Below, in pieces: positions 1-14,255 of a stretch of 64,000 nucleotides of DNA. The notes beneath the pieces are model-generated. The model did no database searches. It saw nothing but the letters and a program-made list of their open reading frames with translations, and was not told the origin of the DNA. How positions within the stretch are numbered: position 1 is the first letter of the stretch; each line of letters opens with the position of its first letter. Source of the stretch: Cavia porcellus (lineage: Eukaryota > Chordata > Mammalia > Rodentia > Caviidae). The stretch is taken from contig NW_026947692.1 of assembly GCF_034190915.1 (NCBI RefSeq), positions 124,001 through 188,000 of the forward strand, given 5' to 3'. Made by a program: the position numbers and the translations under genes.

Positions 1-800
1 TTTCTAACTGCTACTAGTGAATCTAATGTAACACACACCCATAAAATGCGAACCACCCCGTGTTGTTTTTCTCACTGCTACTAGTGAATGTAATGTAACA
101 CACACCCATACAATGCGCACCACCCCGTGATGTTTTTCTCACTGCTACTAGTGAATGTAATGTAAAACACACCCATACAATGCGCACCACCCCGTGATGT
201 TTTTCTCACTGCTACTAGTGAATCTAATGTAACACACACCCATACAATGCGCACCACCCCGTGATGTTTTTCTCACTCCTACTAGTGAATCTAATGTAAC
301 ACACACCCATACAATGCGTACCACCCCGTGATGTTTTTCTCACTCCTACTAGTGAATGTAATGTAACACACACCCATACAATGCGCACCACCCCGTGATG
401 TTTTTCTCACTCCTACTAGTGAATCTAATGTAACACACACCCATACAATGCGCACCACCGCGTGATGTTTTTCTCACTCCTACTAGTGAATGTAATGTAA
501 CACACACATACAATGCGCAATACCCCGTGATGTTTTTCTCACTCCTACTAGTGAATCCAATGTAACACACACCCATACAATGCGCACCACCCCGTGATGT
601 TTTTCTCACTCCTACTAGTGAATCTAATGTAACACACACCCATACAATGCGCACCACCCAGTGATGTTTTTCTCACTGCTACTAGTGAATCTAATGTAAC
701 ACACACCCATACAATGCGCACCACCCCGTGATGTTTTTCTCACTTCTACTAGTGAATCTAATGTAACACACCCATACAATGCGCACCACCCCGTGATGTT
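1..800 (+). repeat. Alpha cassette, copy 1
   Basis: I call alpha a recurrent ordered set: an A63T monomer (GTGTTG), a C32A monomer (GTAAAACAC), a GCGTACC monomer, C10/GT, a monomer with ACCGCG (C58G), a 65-bp monomer with GCAATACC, C10/CC, C10/CT, one or two G10/CT, then a 65-bp monomer with AACACACCC, often with CACTTCTAC. Here the last lies at 736-800. The first monomer carries extra private changes (ATAAAATGCGAACC). Confidence 0.8.
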
Positions 801-3800
801 TTTCTCACTGCTACTAGTGAATCTAATGTAACACACACCCATACAATGCGCACCACACCGTGATGTTTTTCTCACTGCTACTAGTGAATCTAATGTAACA
901 CACACCCATACAAATCGCACCACCCCGTGATGTTTTTCTCACTGCTACTAGTGAATCTAATGTAACACACACCCATACAATGCGCACCACCCCGTGATGT
1001 TTTTCTCACTGCTACTACTGAATGTAATGTAACACACACCCATACAATGCGCACCACCCCGTGATGTTTTTCTCACTGCTACTAGTGAATGTAATGTAAC
1101 ACACACCCATACAATGCGCACCACCCCGTGATGTTTTTCTCACTGCTACTAGTGAATCTAATGTAACACACACCCATACAATGCGCACCACCCCGTGATG
1201 TTTTTCTCACTGCTACTAGTGAATCTAATGTAACACACACCCATACAATGCGCACCACCCCGTGATGTTTTTCTCACTGCTACTAGTGAATCTAATGTAA
1301 CACACACCCATACAATGCGCACCACCCCGTGATGTTTTTCTCACTGCTACTACTGAATGTAATGTAACACACACCCATACAATGCGCACCACCCCGTTAT
1401 GTTTTTCTCACTGCTACTAGTGAATGTAATGTAACACACACCCATACAATGCGCACCACCCCGTGATGTTTTTCTCACTGCTACTAGTGAATGTAATGTA
1501 ACACACACCCATACAATGCGCACCACCCCGTGATGTTTTTCTCACTGCTACTAGTGAATGTAATGTAACACACACCCATACAATGCGCACCACCCCGTGA
1601 TGTTTTTCTCACTCCTACTAGTGAATGTAATGTAACACACACCCATACAATGCGCACCACCCAGTGATGTTTTTCTCACTCCTACTAGTGAATCCAATGT
1701 AACGCACACCCATACAATGCGCACCACCCCGTGATGTTTTTCTCACTGCTACTAGTGAATCCAATGTAACACACACCCATACAATGCGCACCACCCCGTG
1801 ATGTTTTTCTCACTGCTACTAGTGAATCCAATGTAACACACACCCATACAATGCGCACCACCCCGTGATGTTTTTCTCACTGCTACTAGTGAATGTAATG
1901 TAACACACACCCATACAATGCGCACCACCCCGTGATGTTTTTCTCACTCCTACTAGTGAATGTAATGTAACACACAACCATACAATGCGCACCACCCCGT
2001 GATGTTTTTCTCACTGCTACTAGTGAATGTAATGTAACACACACCCATACAATGCGCACCACCCCGTTATGTTTTTCTCACTGCTACTAGTGAATCTAAT
2101 GTAACACACACCCATACAATGCGCACCACCCCGTGATGTTTTTCTCACTGCTACTAGTGAATGTAATGTAACACACACCCATACAATGCGCACCACCCCG
2201 TGATGTTTTTCTCACTGCTACTAGTGAATGTAATGTAACACACACCCATACAATGCGCACCACCCCGTGATGTTTTTCTAACTGCTACTAGTGAATGTAA
2301 TGTAACACACACCCATACAATGCGCACCACCCCGTGATGTTTTTCTCACTCCTACTAGTGAATGTAATGTAACACACACCCATACAATGCGCACCACGCC
2401 GTGATGTTTTTCTCACTCCTACTAGTGAATCCAATGTAACGCACACCCATACAATGCGCACCACCCCGTGATGTTTTTCTCACTGCTACTAGTGAATCCA
2501 ATGTAACACACACCCATACAATGCGCACCACCCCGTGATGTTTTTCTCACTGCTACTAGTGAATCCAATGTAACACACACCCATACAATGCGCACCACCC
2601 CGTGATGTTTTTCTCACTCCTACTAGTGAATCTAATGTAACACACACCCATACAATGCGCACCACCCCGTGATGTTTTTCTCACTGCTACTAGTGAATCT
2701 AATGTAACACACACCCATACAATGCGCACCACCCCGTGATGTTTTTCTCACTCCTACTAGTGAATCTAATGTAACACACACCCATACAATGCGCACCACC
2801 CCGTGATGTTTTTCTCACTCCTACTAGTGAATGTAATGTAACACACACCCATACAATGCGCACCACCCCGTGATGTTTTTCTCACTGCTACTAGTGAATC
2901 TAATGTAACACACACCCATACAATGCGCACCACCCCGTGATGTTTTTCTCACTCCTACTAGTGAATGTAATGTAACACACACCCATACAATGCGCACCAC
3001 CCCGTGATGTTTTTCTCACTGCTACTAGTGAATGTAATGTAACACACACCCATACAATGCGCACCACCCCGTGATGTTTTTCTCACTCCTACTAGTGAAT
3101 GTAATGTAACACACACCCATACAATGCGCACCACCCCGTGATGTTTTTCTCACTCCTACTAGTGAATCCAATGTAACACACACCCATACAATGCGCACCA
3201 CCCCGTGATGTTTTTCTCACTCCTACTAGTGAATCCAATGTAACACACACCCATACAATGCGCACCACCCCGTGATGTTTTTCTCACTCCTACTAGTGAA
3301 TCCAATGTAACACACACCCATACAATGCGCACCACCCCGTGATGTTTTTCTCACTCCTACTAGTGAATCCAATGTAACACACACCCATACAATGCGCAAC
3401 ACCCCGTGATGTTTTTCTCACTCCTACTAGTGAATGTAATGTAACACACACCCATACAATGCGCACCACCCCGTGATGTTTTTCTCACTGCTACTAGTGA
3501 ATCTAATGTAACACACACCCATACAATGCGCACCACCCCGTGATGTTTTTCTCACTGCTACTAGTGAATCCAATATAACACACACCCATACAATGCGCAC
3601 CACACCGTGGTGTTTTTCTCACTGCTACTAGTGAATCCAATGTAACACACACCCATACAATGCGCACCACCCCGTGATGTTTTTCTCACTGCTACTAGTG
3701 AATCTAATGTAACACACACCCATACAATGCGCACCACCCCGTGATGTTTTTCTCACTCCTACTAGTGAATCTAATGTAACACACACCCATACAATGCGCA

Positions 3801-4282
3801 CCACCCCGTGATGTTTTTCTCACTGCTACTAGTGAATCCAATGTAACACACACCCCTACAGTGCGCACCACCCCGTGATGTTTTTCTCACTCCTACTAGT
3901 GAATCCAATGTAACACACACCCATACAGTGCGCACTACCGCGTGATGTTTTTCTCACTCCTACTAGTGAATGTAATGTAACACACACATACAATGCGCAA
4001 TACCCCGTGATGTTTTTCTCACTCCTACTAGTGAATCTAATGTAACACACACCCATACAATGCGCACCACCCCGTGATGTTTTTCTCACTGCTACTAGTG
4101 AATGTAATGTAAAACACACCCATACAATGCGCACCACCCCGTGATGTTTTTCTCACTCCTACTAGTGAATCTAATGTAACACACACCCATACAATGCGTA
4201 CCACCCCGTGATGTTTTTATCACTCCTACTAGTGAATGTAATGTAACACACACCCATACAATGCGCACCACCCCGTGATATT
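1..4282 (+). repeat. HOR unit 1, 64 monomers (4282 bp)
   Basis: It starts with a monomer carrying C6A (TTTCTAACTG) and A63T (GTGTTG), a pair that recurs at 4283 and 9972. Length is 64 x 67 minus 6, explained by three 65-bp monomers (near 515, 766 and 3995). Internal landmarks are two monomers with AACGCAC (1701 and 2438, 11 monomers apart), a C6A monomer starting at 2275, blocks of C10/CC monomers near 3150-3400, and a GTGGTG monomer near 3608. It parallels unit 2 with small monomer gains and losses in the first 1.7 kb. The unit may extend left of the window, so calling position 1 its start is a choice of phase. Confidence 0.7.
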
Positions 4283-5819
4283 TTTCTAACTGCTACTAGT
4301 GAATCTAATGTAACACACACCCATACAATGCGCACCACCCCGTGTTGTTTTTCTCACTGCTACTAGTGAATGTAATGTAACACACACCCATACAATGCGC
4401 ACCACCCCGTGATGTTTTTCTCACTGCTACTAGTGAATGTAATGTAAAACACACCCATACAATGCGCACCACCCCTTGATGTTTTTCTCACTGCTACTAG
4501 TGAATGTAATGTAAAGCACACCCATACAATGCGCACCACCCCGTGATGTTTTTCTCACTGCTACTAGTGAATGTAATGTAACACACACCCATACAATGCG
4601 CACCACCCCGTGATGTTTTTCTCACTGCTACTAGTGAATCTAATGTAACACACACCCATACAATGCGCACCACACCGTGATGTTTTTCTCACTCCTACTA
4701 GTGAATCTAATGTAACACACACCCATACAATGCGTACCACCCCGTGATGTTTTTCTCACTCCTACTAGTGAACGTAATGTAACACACACCCATACAATGC
4801 GCACCACCCCGTGATGTTTTTCTCACTCCTACTAGTGAATCTAATGTAACACACACCCATACAATGCGCACCACCGCGTGATGTTTTTCTCACTCCTACT
4901 AGTGAATGTAATGTAACACACACATACAATGCGCAATACCCCGTGATGTTTTTCTCACTCCTACTAGTGAATCCAATGTAACACACACCCATAAAATGCG
5001 CACCACCTCGTGATGTTTTTCTCACTCCTACTAGTGAATCTAATGTAACACACACCCATACAATGCGCACCACCCCGTGATGTTTTTCTCACTGCTACTA
5101 GTGAATCTAATGTAACACACACCCATACAATGCGCACCACCCCGTGATGTTTTTCTCACTGCTACTAGTGAATCTAATGTAACACACACCCATACAATGC
5201 GCACCACCCCGTGATGTTTTTCTCACTTCTACTAGTGAATCTAATGTAACACACCCATACAATGCGCACCACCCCGTGATGTTTTTCTCACTGCTACTAG
5301 TGAATCTAATGTAACACACACCCATACAATGCGCACCACCCCGTGATGTTTTTCTCACTGCTACTTGTGAATCTAATGTAACACACACCCATACAATGCG
5401 CACCACCCCGTGATGTTTTTCTCACTGCTACTACTGAATGTAATGTAACACACACCCATACAATGCGCACCACCCCGTGATGTTTTTCTCACTGCTACTA
5501 GTGAATGTAATGTAACACACACCCATACAATGCGCACCACCCCGTGATGTTTTTCTCACTCCTACTAGTGAATCTAATGTAACACACACCCATACAATGC
5601 GCACCACCCCGTGATGTTTTTCTCACTCCTACTAGTGAATGTAATGTAACACACACCCATACAATGCGCACCACCCCGTGATGTTTTTCTCACTGCTACT
5701 AGTGAATCTAATGTAACACACACCCATACAATGCGCACCACCCCGTGATGTTTTTCTCACTCCTACTAGTGAATCTAATGTAACACACACCCATACAATG
5801 CGCACCACCCCGTGATGTT
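2275..5819 (+). repeat. Duplicated segment, left copy (partner 7964-11508)
   Basis: This 53-monomer stretch matches 7964-11508 at a constant offset of 5689 bp. Shared private marks at that offset are the C6A monomer (2272/7961), AACGCAC (2438/8127), the ATATAAC monomer (3571/9260), CCCCTACAGTG (about 3854/9543), two 65-bp GCAATACC monomers and a 65-bp monomer near 5250/10940. Monomer order of the G10/C10 and 23-24 types matches almost throughout, with scattered substitutions such as ACCACCTCG at 5002-5010 against ACCACCCCG. To the left and right the monomer order diverges. Confidence 0.8.
4283..5283 (+). repeat. Alpha cassette, copy 2
   Basis: It has the same order as copy 1, with about three extra monomers, including one reading GTAAAGCAC near 4512 and one with CCCCTTGATG near 4471. 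The 65-bp GCAATACC monomer is near 4925, and the closing 65-bp monomer is 5219-5283. Confidence 0.85.
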
Positions 5820-7092
5820 TTTCTCACTGCTACTAGTGAATGTAATGTAACACACACCCATACAATGCGCACCACCCCGTGATGTTTTTCTCACTCCTAC
5901 TAGTGAATGTAATGTAACACACACCCATACAATGCGCACCACCCAGTGATGTTTTTCTCACTCCTACTAGTGAATCCAATGTAACGCACACCCATACAAT
6001 GCGCACCACCCCGTGATGTTTTTCTCACTGCTACTAGTGAATCCAATGTAACACACACCCATACAATGCGCACCACCCCGTGATGTTTTTCTCACTGCTA
6101 CTAGTGAATCTAATGTAACACACACCCATACAATGCGCACCACCCCGTGATGTTTTTCTCACTCCTACTAATGAATGTAATGTAACACACAACCATACAA
6201 TGCGCACCACCCCGTGATGTTTTTCTCACTGCTACTACTGAATGTAATGTAACACACACCCATACAATGCGCACCACCCCGTTATATTTTTCTCACTGCT
6301 ACTAGTGAATGTAATGTAACACACACCCATACAATGCGCACCACCCCGTGATGTTTTTCTCACTGCTACTAGTGAATCTAATGTAACACACACCCATACA
6401 ATGCGCACCACCCCGTGATGTTTTTCTCACTCCTACTAGTGAATGTAATGTAACACACACCCATACAATGCGCACCACCCCGTGATGTTTTTCTCACTGC
6501 TACTAGTGAATGTAATGTAACACACACCCATACAATGCGCACCACCCCGTGATGTTTTTCTAACTGCTACTAGTGAATGTAATGTAACACACACCCATAC
6601 AATGCGCACCACCCCGTGATGTTTTTCTCACTCCTACTAGTGAATGTAATGTAACACACACCCATACAATGCGCACCACCCCGTGATGTTTTTCTCACTC
6701 CTACTAGTGAATCCAATGTAACGCACACCCATACAATGCGCACCACCCCGTGATGTTTTTCTCACTGCTACTAGTGAATCCAATGTAACACACACCCATA
6801 CAATGCGCACCACCCCGTGATGTTTTTCTCACTGCTACTAGTGAATCTAATGTAACACACACCCATACAATGCGCACCACCCCGTGATGTTTTTCTCACT
6901 CCTACTAGTGAATCTAATGTAACACACACCCATACAATGCGCACCACCCCGTGATGTTTTTCTCACTGCTACTAGTGAATCTAATGTAACACACACCCAT
7001 ACAATGCGCACCACCCCGTGATGTTTTTCTCACTCCTACTACTGAATGTAATGTAACACACACCCATACAATGCGCACCACCCCGTGATGTT
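5686..7092 (+). repeat. 21-monomer tandem duplication, copy 1 (1407 bp)
   Basis: Exactly 21 x 67 bp. The ordered marks are a CCCAGTG monomer, AACGCAC (5983), ACACAACCATA, a G17C monomer, GTTAT at monomer 61-64, a C6A monomer (6554), a second AACGCAC (6720) and a final C10/GT monomer with G17C. The same order follows directly in 7093-8499 at offset 1407. No 65-bp monomer lies inside, so the period is an exact multiple of 67. Confidence 0.85.
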
Positions 7093-8499
7093 TTTCTCAC
7101 TGCTACTAGTGAATCTAATGTAACACACACCCATACAATGCGCACCACCCCGTGATGTTTTTCTCACTCCTACTAGTGAATCTAATGTAACACACACCCA
7201 TACAATGCGCACCACCCCGTGATGTTTTTCTCACTGCTACTAGTGAATGTAATGTAACACACACCCATACAATGCGCACCACCCCGTGATGTTTTTCTCA
7301 CTCCTACTAGTGAATGTAATGTAACACACACCCATACAATGCGCACCACCCAGTGATGTTTTTCTCACTCCTACTAGTGAATCCAATGTAACGCACACCC
7401 ATACAATGCGCACCACCCCGTGATGTTTTTCTCACTGCTACTAGTGAATCCAATGTAACACACACCCATACAATGCGCACCACCCCGTGATGTTTTTCTC
7501 ACTGCTACTAGTGAATCTAATGTAACACACACCCATACAATGCGCACCACCCCGTGATGTTTTTCTCACTCCTACTAGTGAATGTAATGTAACACACAAC
7601 CATACAATGCGCACCACCCCGTGATGTTTTTCTCACTGCTACTACTGAATGTAATGTAACACACACCCATACAATGCGCACCACCCCGTTATGTTTTTCT
7701 CACTGCTACTAGTGAATGTAATGTAACACACACCCATACAATGCGCACCACCCCGTGATGTTTTTCTCACTGCTACTAGTGAATCTAATGTAACACACAC
7801 CCATACAATGCGCACCACCCCGTGATGTTTTTCTCACTCCTACTAGTGAATGTAATGTAACACACACCCATACAATGCGCACCACCCCGTGATGTTTTTC
7901 TCACTGCTACTAGTGAATGTAATGTAACACACACCCATACAATGCGCACCACCCCGTGATGTTTTTCTAACTGCTACTAGTGAATGTAATGTAACACACA
8001 CCCATACAATGCGCACCACCCCGTGATGTTTTTCTCACTCCTACTAGTGAATGTAATGTAACACACACCCATACAATGCGCACCACCCCGTGATGTTTTT
8101 CTCACTCCTACTAGTGAATCCAATGTAACGCACACCCATACAATGCGCACCACCCCGTGATGTTTTTCTCACTGCTACTAGTGAATCCAATGTAACACAC
8201 ACCCATACAATGCGCACCACCCCGTGATGTTTTTCTCACTGCTACTAGTGAATCTAATGTAACACACACCCATACAATGCGCACCACTCCGTGATGTTTT
8301 TCTCACTCCTACTAGTGAATCTAATGTAACACACACCCATACAATGCGCACCACCCCGTGATGTTTTTCTCACTGCTACTAGTGAATCTAATGTAACACA
8401 CACCCATACAATGCGCACCACCCCGTGATGTTTTTCTCACTCCTACTACTGAATGTAATGTAACACACACCCATACAATGCGCACCACCCCGTGATGTT
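7093..8499 (+). repeat. 21-monomer tandem duplication, copy 2 (1407 bp)
   Basis: This is the second copy of the 21-mer. AACGCAC lies at 7390 and 8127 and the C6A monomer at 7961, all exactly 1407 bp after their partners. Small differences exist, for example GTTATG here against GTTATA in copy 1, and a CACTCC monomer near 8285. This is the copy that stays in register with unit 1 at offset 5689. Confidence 0.85.
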
Positions 8500-11400
8500 T
8501 TTCTCACTCCTACTAGTGAATGTAATGTAACACACACCCATACAATGCGCACCACCCCGTGATGTTTTTCTCACTGCTACTAGTGAATCTAATGTAACAC
8601 ACACCCATACAATGCGCACCACCCCGTGATGTTTTTCTCACTCCTACTAGTGAATGTAATGTAACACACACCCATACAATGCGCACCACCCCGTGATGTT
8701 TTTCTCACTGCTACTAGTGAATGTAATGTAACACACACCCATACAATGCGCACCACCCCGTGATGTTTTTCTCACTCCTACTAGTGAATGTAATGTAACA
8801 CACACCCATACAATGCGCACCACCCCGTGATGTTTTTCTCACTCCTACTAGTGAATCCAATGTAACACACACCCATACAATGCGCACCACCCCGTGATGT
8901 TTTTCTCACTCCTACTAGTGAATCCAATGTAACACACACCCATACAATGCGCACCACCCCGTGATGTTTTTCTCACTCCTACTAGTGAATCCAATGTAAC
9001 ACACACCCATACAATGCGCACCACCCCGTGATGTTTTTCTCACTCCTACTAGGGAATCTAATGTAACACACACCCATACAATGCGCAACACCCCGTGATG
9101 TTTTTCTCACTCCTACTAGTGAATGTAATGTAACACACACCCATACAATGCGCACCACCCCGTGATGTTTTTCTCACTGCTACTAGTGAATCTAATGTAA
9201 CACACACCCATACAATGCGCACCACCCCGTGATGTTTTTCTCACTGCTACTAGTGAATCCAATATAACACACACCCATACAATGCGCACCACACCGTGGT
9301 GTTTTTCTCACTGCTACTAGTGAATCTAATGTAACACACACCCATACAATGCGCACCACCCCGTGATGTTTTTCTCACTCCTACTAGTGAATCTAATGTA
9401 ACACACACCCATACAATGCGCACCACCCCGTGATGTTTTTCTCACTCCTACTAGTGAATCTAATGTAACACACACCCATACAATGCGCACCACCCCGTGA
9501 TGTTTTTCTCACTGCTACTAGTGAATCCAATGTAACACACACCCCTACAGTGCGCACCACCCCGTGATGTTTTTCTCACTCCTACTAGTGAATCCAATGT
9601 AACACACACCCATACAGTGCGCACTACCGCGTGATGTTTTTCTCACTCCTACTAGTGAATGTAATGTAACACACACATACAATGCGCAATACCCCGTGAT
9701 GTTTTTCTCACTCCTACTAGTGAATCTAATGTAACACACACCCATACAATGCGCACCACCCCGTGATGTTTTTCTCACTGCTACTAGTGAATGTAATGTA
9801 AAACACACCCATACAATGCGCACCACCCCGTGATGTTTTTCTCACTCCTACTAGTGAATCTAATGTAACACACACCCATACAATGCGTACCACCCCGTGA
9901 TGTTTTTATCACTCCTACTAGTGAATGTAATGTAACACACACCCATACAATGCGCACCACCCCGTGATATTTTTCTAACTGCTACTAGTGAATCTAATGT
10001 AACACACACCCATACAATGCGCACCACCCCGTGTTGTTTTTCTCACTGCTACTAGTGAATGTAATGTAACACACACCCATACAATGCGCACCACCCCGTG
10101 ATGTTTTTCTCACTGCTACTAGTGAATGTAATGTAAAACACACCCATACAATGCGCACCACCCCTTGATGTTTTTCTCACTGCTACTAGTGAATGTAATG
10201 TAAAGCACACCCATACAATGCGCACCACCCCGTGATGTTTTTCTCACTGCTACTAGTGAATGTAATGTAACACACACCCATACAATGCGCACCACCCCGT
10301 GATGTTTTTCTCACTGCTACTAGTGAATCTAATGTAACACACACCCATACAATGCGCACCACACCGTGATGTTTTTCTCACTCCTACTAGTGAATCTAAT
10401 GTAACACACACCCATACAATGCGTACCACCCCGTGATGTTTTTCTCACTCCTACTAGTGAACGTAATGTAACACACACCCATACAATGCGCACCACCCCG
10501 TGATGTTTTTCTCACTCCTACTAGTGAATCTAATGTAACACACACCCATACAATGCGCACCACCGCGTGATGTTTTTCTCACTCCTACTAGTGAATGTAA
10601 TGTAACACACACATACAATGCGCAATACCCCGTGATGTTTTTCTCACTCCTACTAGTGAATCCAATGTAACACACACCCATAAAATGCGCACCACCCCGT
10701 GATGTTTTTCTCACTCCTACTAGTGAATCTAATGTAACACACACCCATACAATGCGCACCACCCCGTGATGTTTTTCTCACTGCTACTAGTGAATCTAAT
10801 GTAACACACACCCATACAATGCGCACCACCCCGTGATGTTTTTCTCACTGCTACTAGTGAATCTAATGTAACACACACCCATACAATGCGCACCACCCCG
10901 TGATGTTTTTCTCACTTCTACTAGTGAATCTAATGTAACACACCCATACAATGCGCACCACCCCGTGATGTTTTTCTCACTGCTACTAGTGAATCTAATG
11001 TAACACACACCCATACAATGCGCACCACCCCGTGATGTTTTTCTCACTGCTACTTGTGAATCTAATGTAACACACACCCATACAATGCGCACCACCCCGT
11101 GATGTTTTTCTCACTGCTACTACTGAATGTAATGTAACACACACCCATACAATGCGCACCACCCCGTGATGTTTTTCTCACTGCTACTAGTGAATGTAAT
11201 GTAACACACACCCATACAATGCGCACCACCCCGTGATGTTTTTCTCACTCCTACTAGTGAATCTAATGTAACACACACCCATACAATGCGCACCACCCCG
11301 TGATGTTTTTCTCACTCCTACTAGTGAATGTAATGTAACACACACCCATACAATGCGCACCACCCCGTGATGTTTTTCTCACTGCTACTAGTGAATCTAA

Positions 11401-11508
11401 TGTAACACACACCCATACAATGCGCACCACCCCGTGATGTTTTTCTCACTCCTACTAGAGAATCTAATGTAACACACACCCATACAATGCGCACCACCCC
11501 GTGATGTT
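7964..11508 (+). repeat. Duplicated segment, right copy (partner 2275-5819)
   Basis: This is the 5689-bp-offset partner of 2275-5819. It spans the end of unit 2 and the beginning of unit 3, so the duplication is best read as adjacent HOR units in register and not as an insertion. Differences seen include a G17C monomer at about 8447 where the left copy has an intact SpeI site, and GGGAATCTA near 9052. Similarity ends at 11508, where the left copy continues with G10/GT and this one with C10/GT. Confidence 0.8.
9972..10972 (+). repeat. Alpha cassette, copy 3
   Basis: This is the near-identical 5689-bp-offset partner of copy 2, including GTAAAGCAC and CCCCTTGATG. The 65-bp GCAATACC monomer lies near 10614. 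Confidence 0.85.
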
Positions 11509-11977
11509 TTTCTCACTCCTACTAGTGAATGTAATGTAACACACACCCATACAATGCGCACCACCCCGTGATGTTTTTCTCACTCCTACTAGTGAATCCA
11601 ATGTAACACACACCCATACAATGCGCACCACCCCGTGATGTTTTTCTCACTCCTACTAGTGAATCCAATGTAACACACACCCATACAATGCGCACCACCC
11701 CGTGATGTTTTTCTCACTCCTACTAGTGAATCCAATGTAACACACACCCATACAATGCGCACCACCCCGTGATGTTTTTCTCACTCCTACTAGTGAATCC
11801 AATGTAACACACACCCATACAATGCTCACCACCCCGTGATGTTTTTCTCACTCCTACTAGTGAATCCAATGTAACACACACCCATACAATGCGCACCACC
11901 CCGTGATGTTTTTCTCACTCCTACTAGTGAATGTAATGTAACACACACCCATACAATGCGCACCACACCGTGATGTT
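11509..11977 (+). repeat. 7-monomer block, copy 1 (partner 13787-14255)
   Basis: The order is C10/GT, several C10/CC monomers with one carrying GCTCACC (11826), and a monomer with CACACCG (11967). The same order and marks recur at 14104 and 14245, offset 2278 bp = 34 x 67. Some CC/CT exchanges separate the copies. Confidence 0.65.
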
Positions 11978-13786
11978 TTTCTCACTGCTACTAGTGAATC
12001 TAATGTAACACACACCCATACAATGCGCACCACCCCGTGATGTTTTTCTCACTGCTACTAGTGAATCTAATGTAACACACACCCATACAATGCGCACCAC
12101 CCCGTGATGTTTTTCTCACTGCTACTAGTGAATCTAATGTAACACACACCCATACAATGCGCACCACCCCGTGATGTTTTTCTCACTGCTACTAGTGAAT
12201 CTAATGTAACACACACCCATACAATGCGCACCACCCCGTGATGTTTTTCTCACTGCTACTACTGAATGTAATGTAACACACACCCATACAATGCGCACCA
12301 CCCCGTGATGTTTTTCTCACTGCTACTAGTGAATGTAATGTGACACACACCCATACAATGCGCACCACCCCGTGATGTTTTTCTCACTGCTACTAGTGAA
12401 TCTAATGTAACACACACCCATACAATGCGCACCACCCCGTGATGTTTTTCTCACTGCTACTACTGAATGTAATGTAACACACACCCATACAATGCGCACC
12501 ACCCCGTGATGTTTTTCTCACTCCTACTAGTGAATGTAATGTAACACACACCCATACAATGCGCACCACCCCGTGATGTTTTTCTCACTCCTACTAGTGA
12601 ATCCAATGTAACACACACCCATACAATGCGCACCACCCCGTGATGTTTTTCTCACTCCTACTAGTGAATCCAATATAACACACACCCATACAATGCGCAC
12701 CACCCCGTGATGTTTTTCTCACTCCTACTAGTGAATCCAATGTAACACACACCCATACAATGCGCACCACCCCGTGATGTTTTTCTCACTCCTACTAGTG
12801 AATCCAATGTAACACACACCCATACAATGCGCACCACCCCGTGATGTTTTTCTCACTGCTACTAGTGAATCCAATGTAACACACACCCATACAATGCGCA
12901 CCACCCCGTGATGTTTTTCTCACTGCTACTAGTGAATCTAATGTAACACACACCCATACAATGTGCACCACCCCGTGATGTTTTTCTCACTGCTACTAGT
13001 GAATCTAATGTAACACACACCCATACAATGCGCACCACCCCGTGATGTTTTTCTCACTGCTACTAGTGAATCTAATGTAACACACACCCATACAATGCGC
13101 ACCACCCCGTGATGTCTTTCTCACTGCTACTACTGAATGTAATGTAACACACACCCATAAAATGCGCACCACCCCGTGATGTTTTTCTCACTGCTACTAG
13201 TGAATGTAATGTAACACACACCCATACAATGCGCACCACCCCGTGATGTTTTTCTCACTGCTACTAGTGAATCTAATGTAACACACACCCATACAATGCG
13301 CACCACCCCGTGATGTTTTTCTCACTCCTACTAGTGAATCTAATGTAACACACACCCATACAATGCGCACCACCCCGTGTTGTTTTTCTCACTCCTACTA
13401 GTGAATCCAATGTAACACACACCCATACAATGCGCACCACCCCGTGATGTTTTTCTCACTGCTACTAGTGAATGTAATGTAACACACACCCATACAATGC
13501 GCACCACCCCGTGATGTTTTTCTCACTCCTACTAGTGAATATAATGTAACACACACCCATACAATGCGCACCACCCCGTGATGTTTTTCTCACTCCTACT
13601 AGTGAATGTAATGTAACACACACCCATACAATGCGCACCACCCCGTGATGTTTTTCTCACTCCTACTAGTGAATCCAATGTAACACACACCCATACAATG
13701 CGCACCACCCCGTGATGTTTTTCTCACTCCTACTAGTGAAAATAATGTAACACACACCCATACAATGCGCACCACCCCGTGATGTT

Positions 13787-14255
13787 TTTCTCACTCCTAC
13801 TAGTGAATGTAATGTAACACACACCCATACAATGCGCACCACCCCGTGATGTTTTTCTCACTCCTACTAGTGAATCCAATGTAACACACACCCATACAAT
13901 GCGTACCACCCCGTGATGTTTTTCTCACTCCTACTAGTGAATCCAATGTAACACACACCCATACAATGCGCACCACCCCGTGATGTTTTTCTCACTCCTA
14001 CTAGTGAATCCAATGTAACACACACCCATACAATGCGCACCACCCCGTGATGTTTTTCTCACTCCTACTAGTGAATCCAATGTAACACACACCCATACAA
14101 TGCTCACCACCCCGTGATGTTTTTCTCACTCCTACTAGTGAATCTAATGTAACACACACCCATACAATGCGCACCACCCCGTGATGTTTTTCTCACTCCT
14201 ACTAGTGAATGTAATGTAACACACACCCATACAATGCGCACCACACCGTGATGTT
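13787..14255 (+). repeat. 7-monomer block, copy 2 (partner 11509-11977)
   Basis: It matches 11509-11977 at an offset of 34 monomers, including the GCTCACC and CACACCG marks. The second monomer also carries GCGTACC, absent in copy 1. Flanking monomers differ on both sides. Confidence 0.65.

Larger units (their letters stand above)
4283..9971 (+). repeat. HOR unit 2, 85 monomers (5689 bp)
   Basis: It opens with the same C6A/A63T monomer as unit 1 and ends where that monomer recurs at 9972. Its length is 85 x 67 minus 6, again three 65-bp monomers. It equals unit 1 (64 monomers) plus 21 monomers, and an internal 21-monomer tandem duplication at 5686-8499 accounts for the difference. Landmarks of unit 1 recur: GTGGTG near 9298, a monomer with CCCCTACAGTG at about 9542, and AACGCAC at 5983, 6720, 7390 and 8127. 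Confidence 0.8.
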
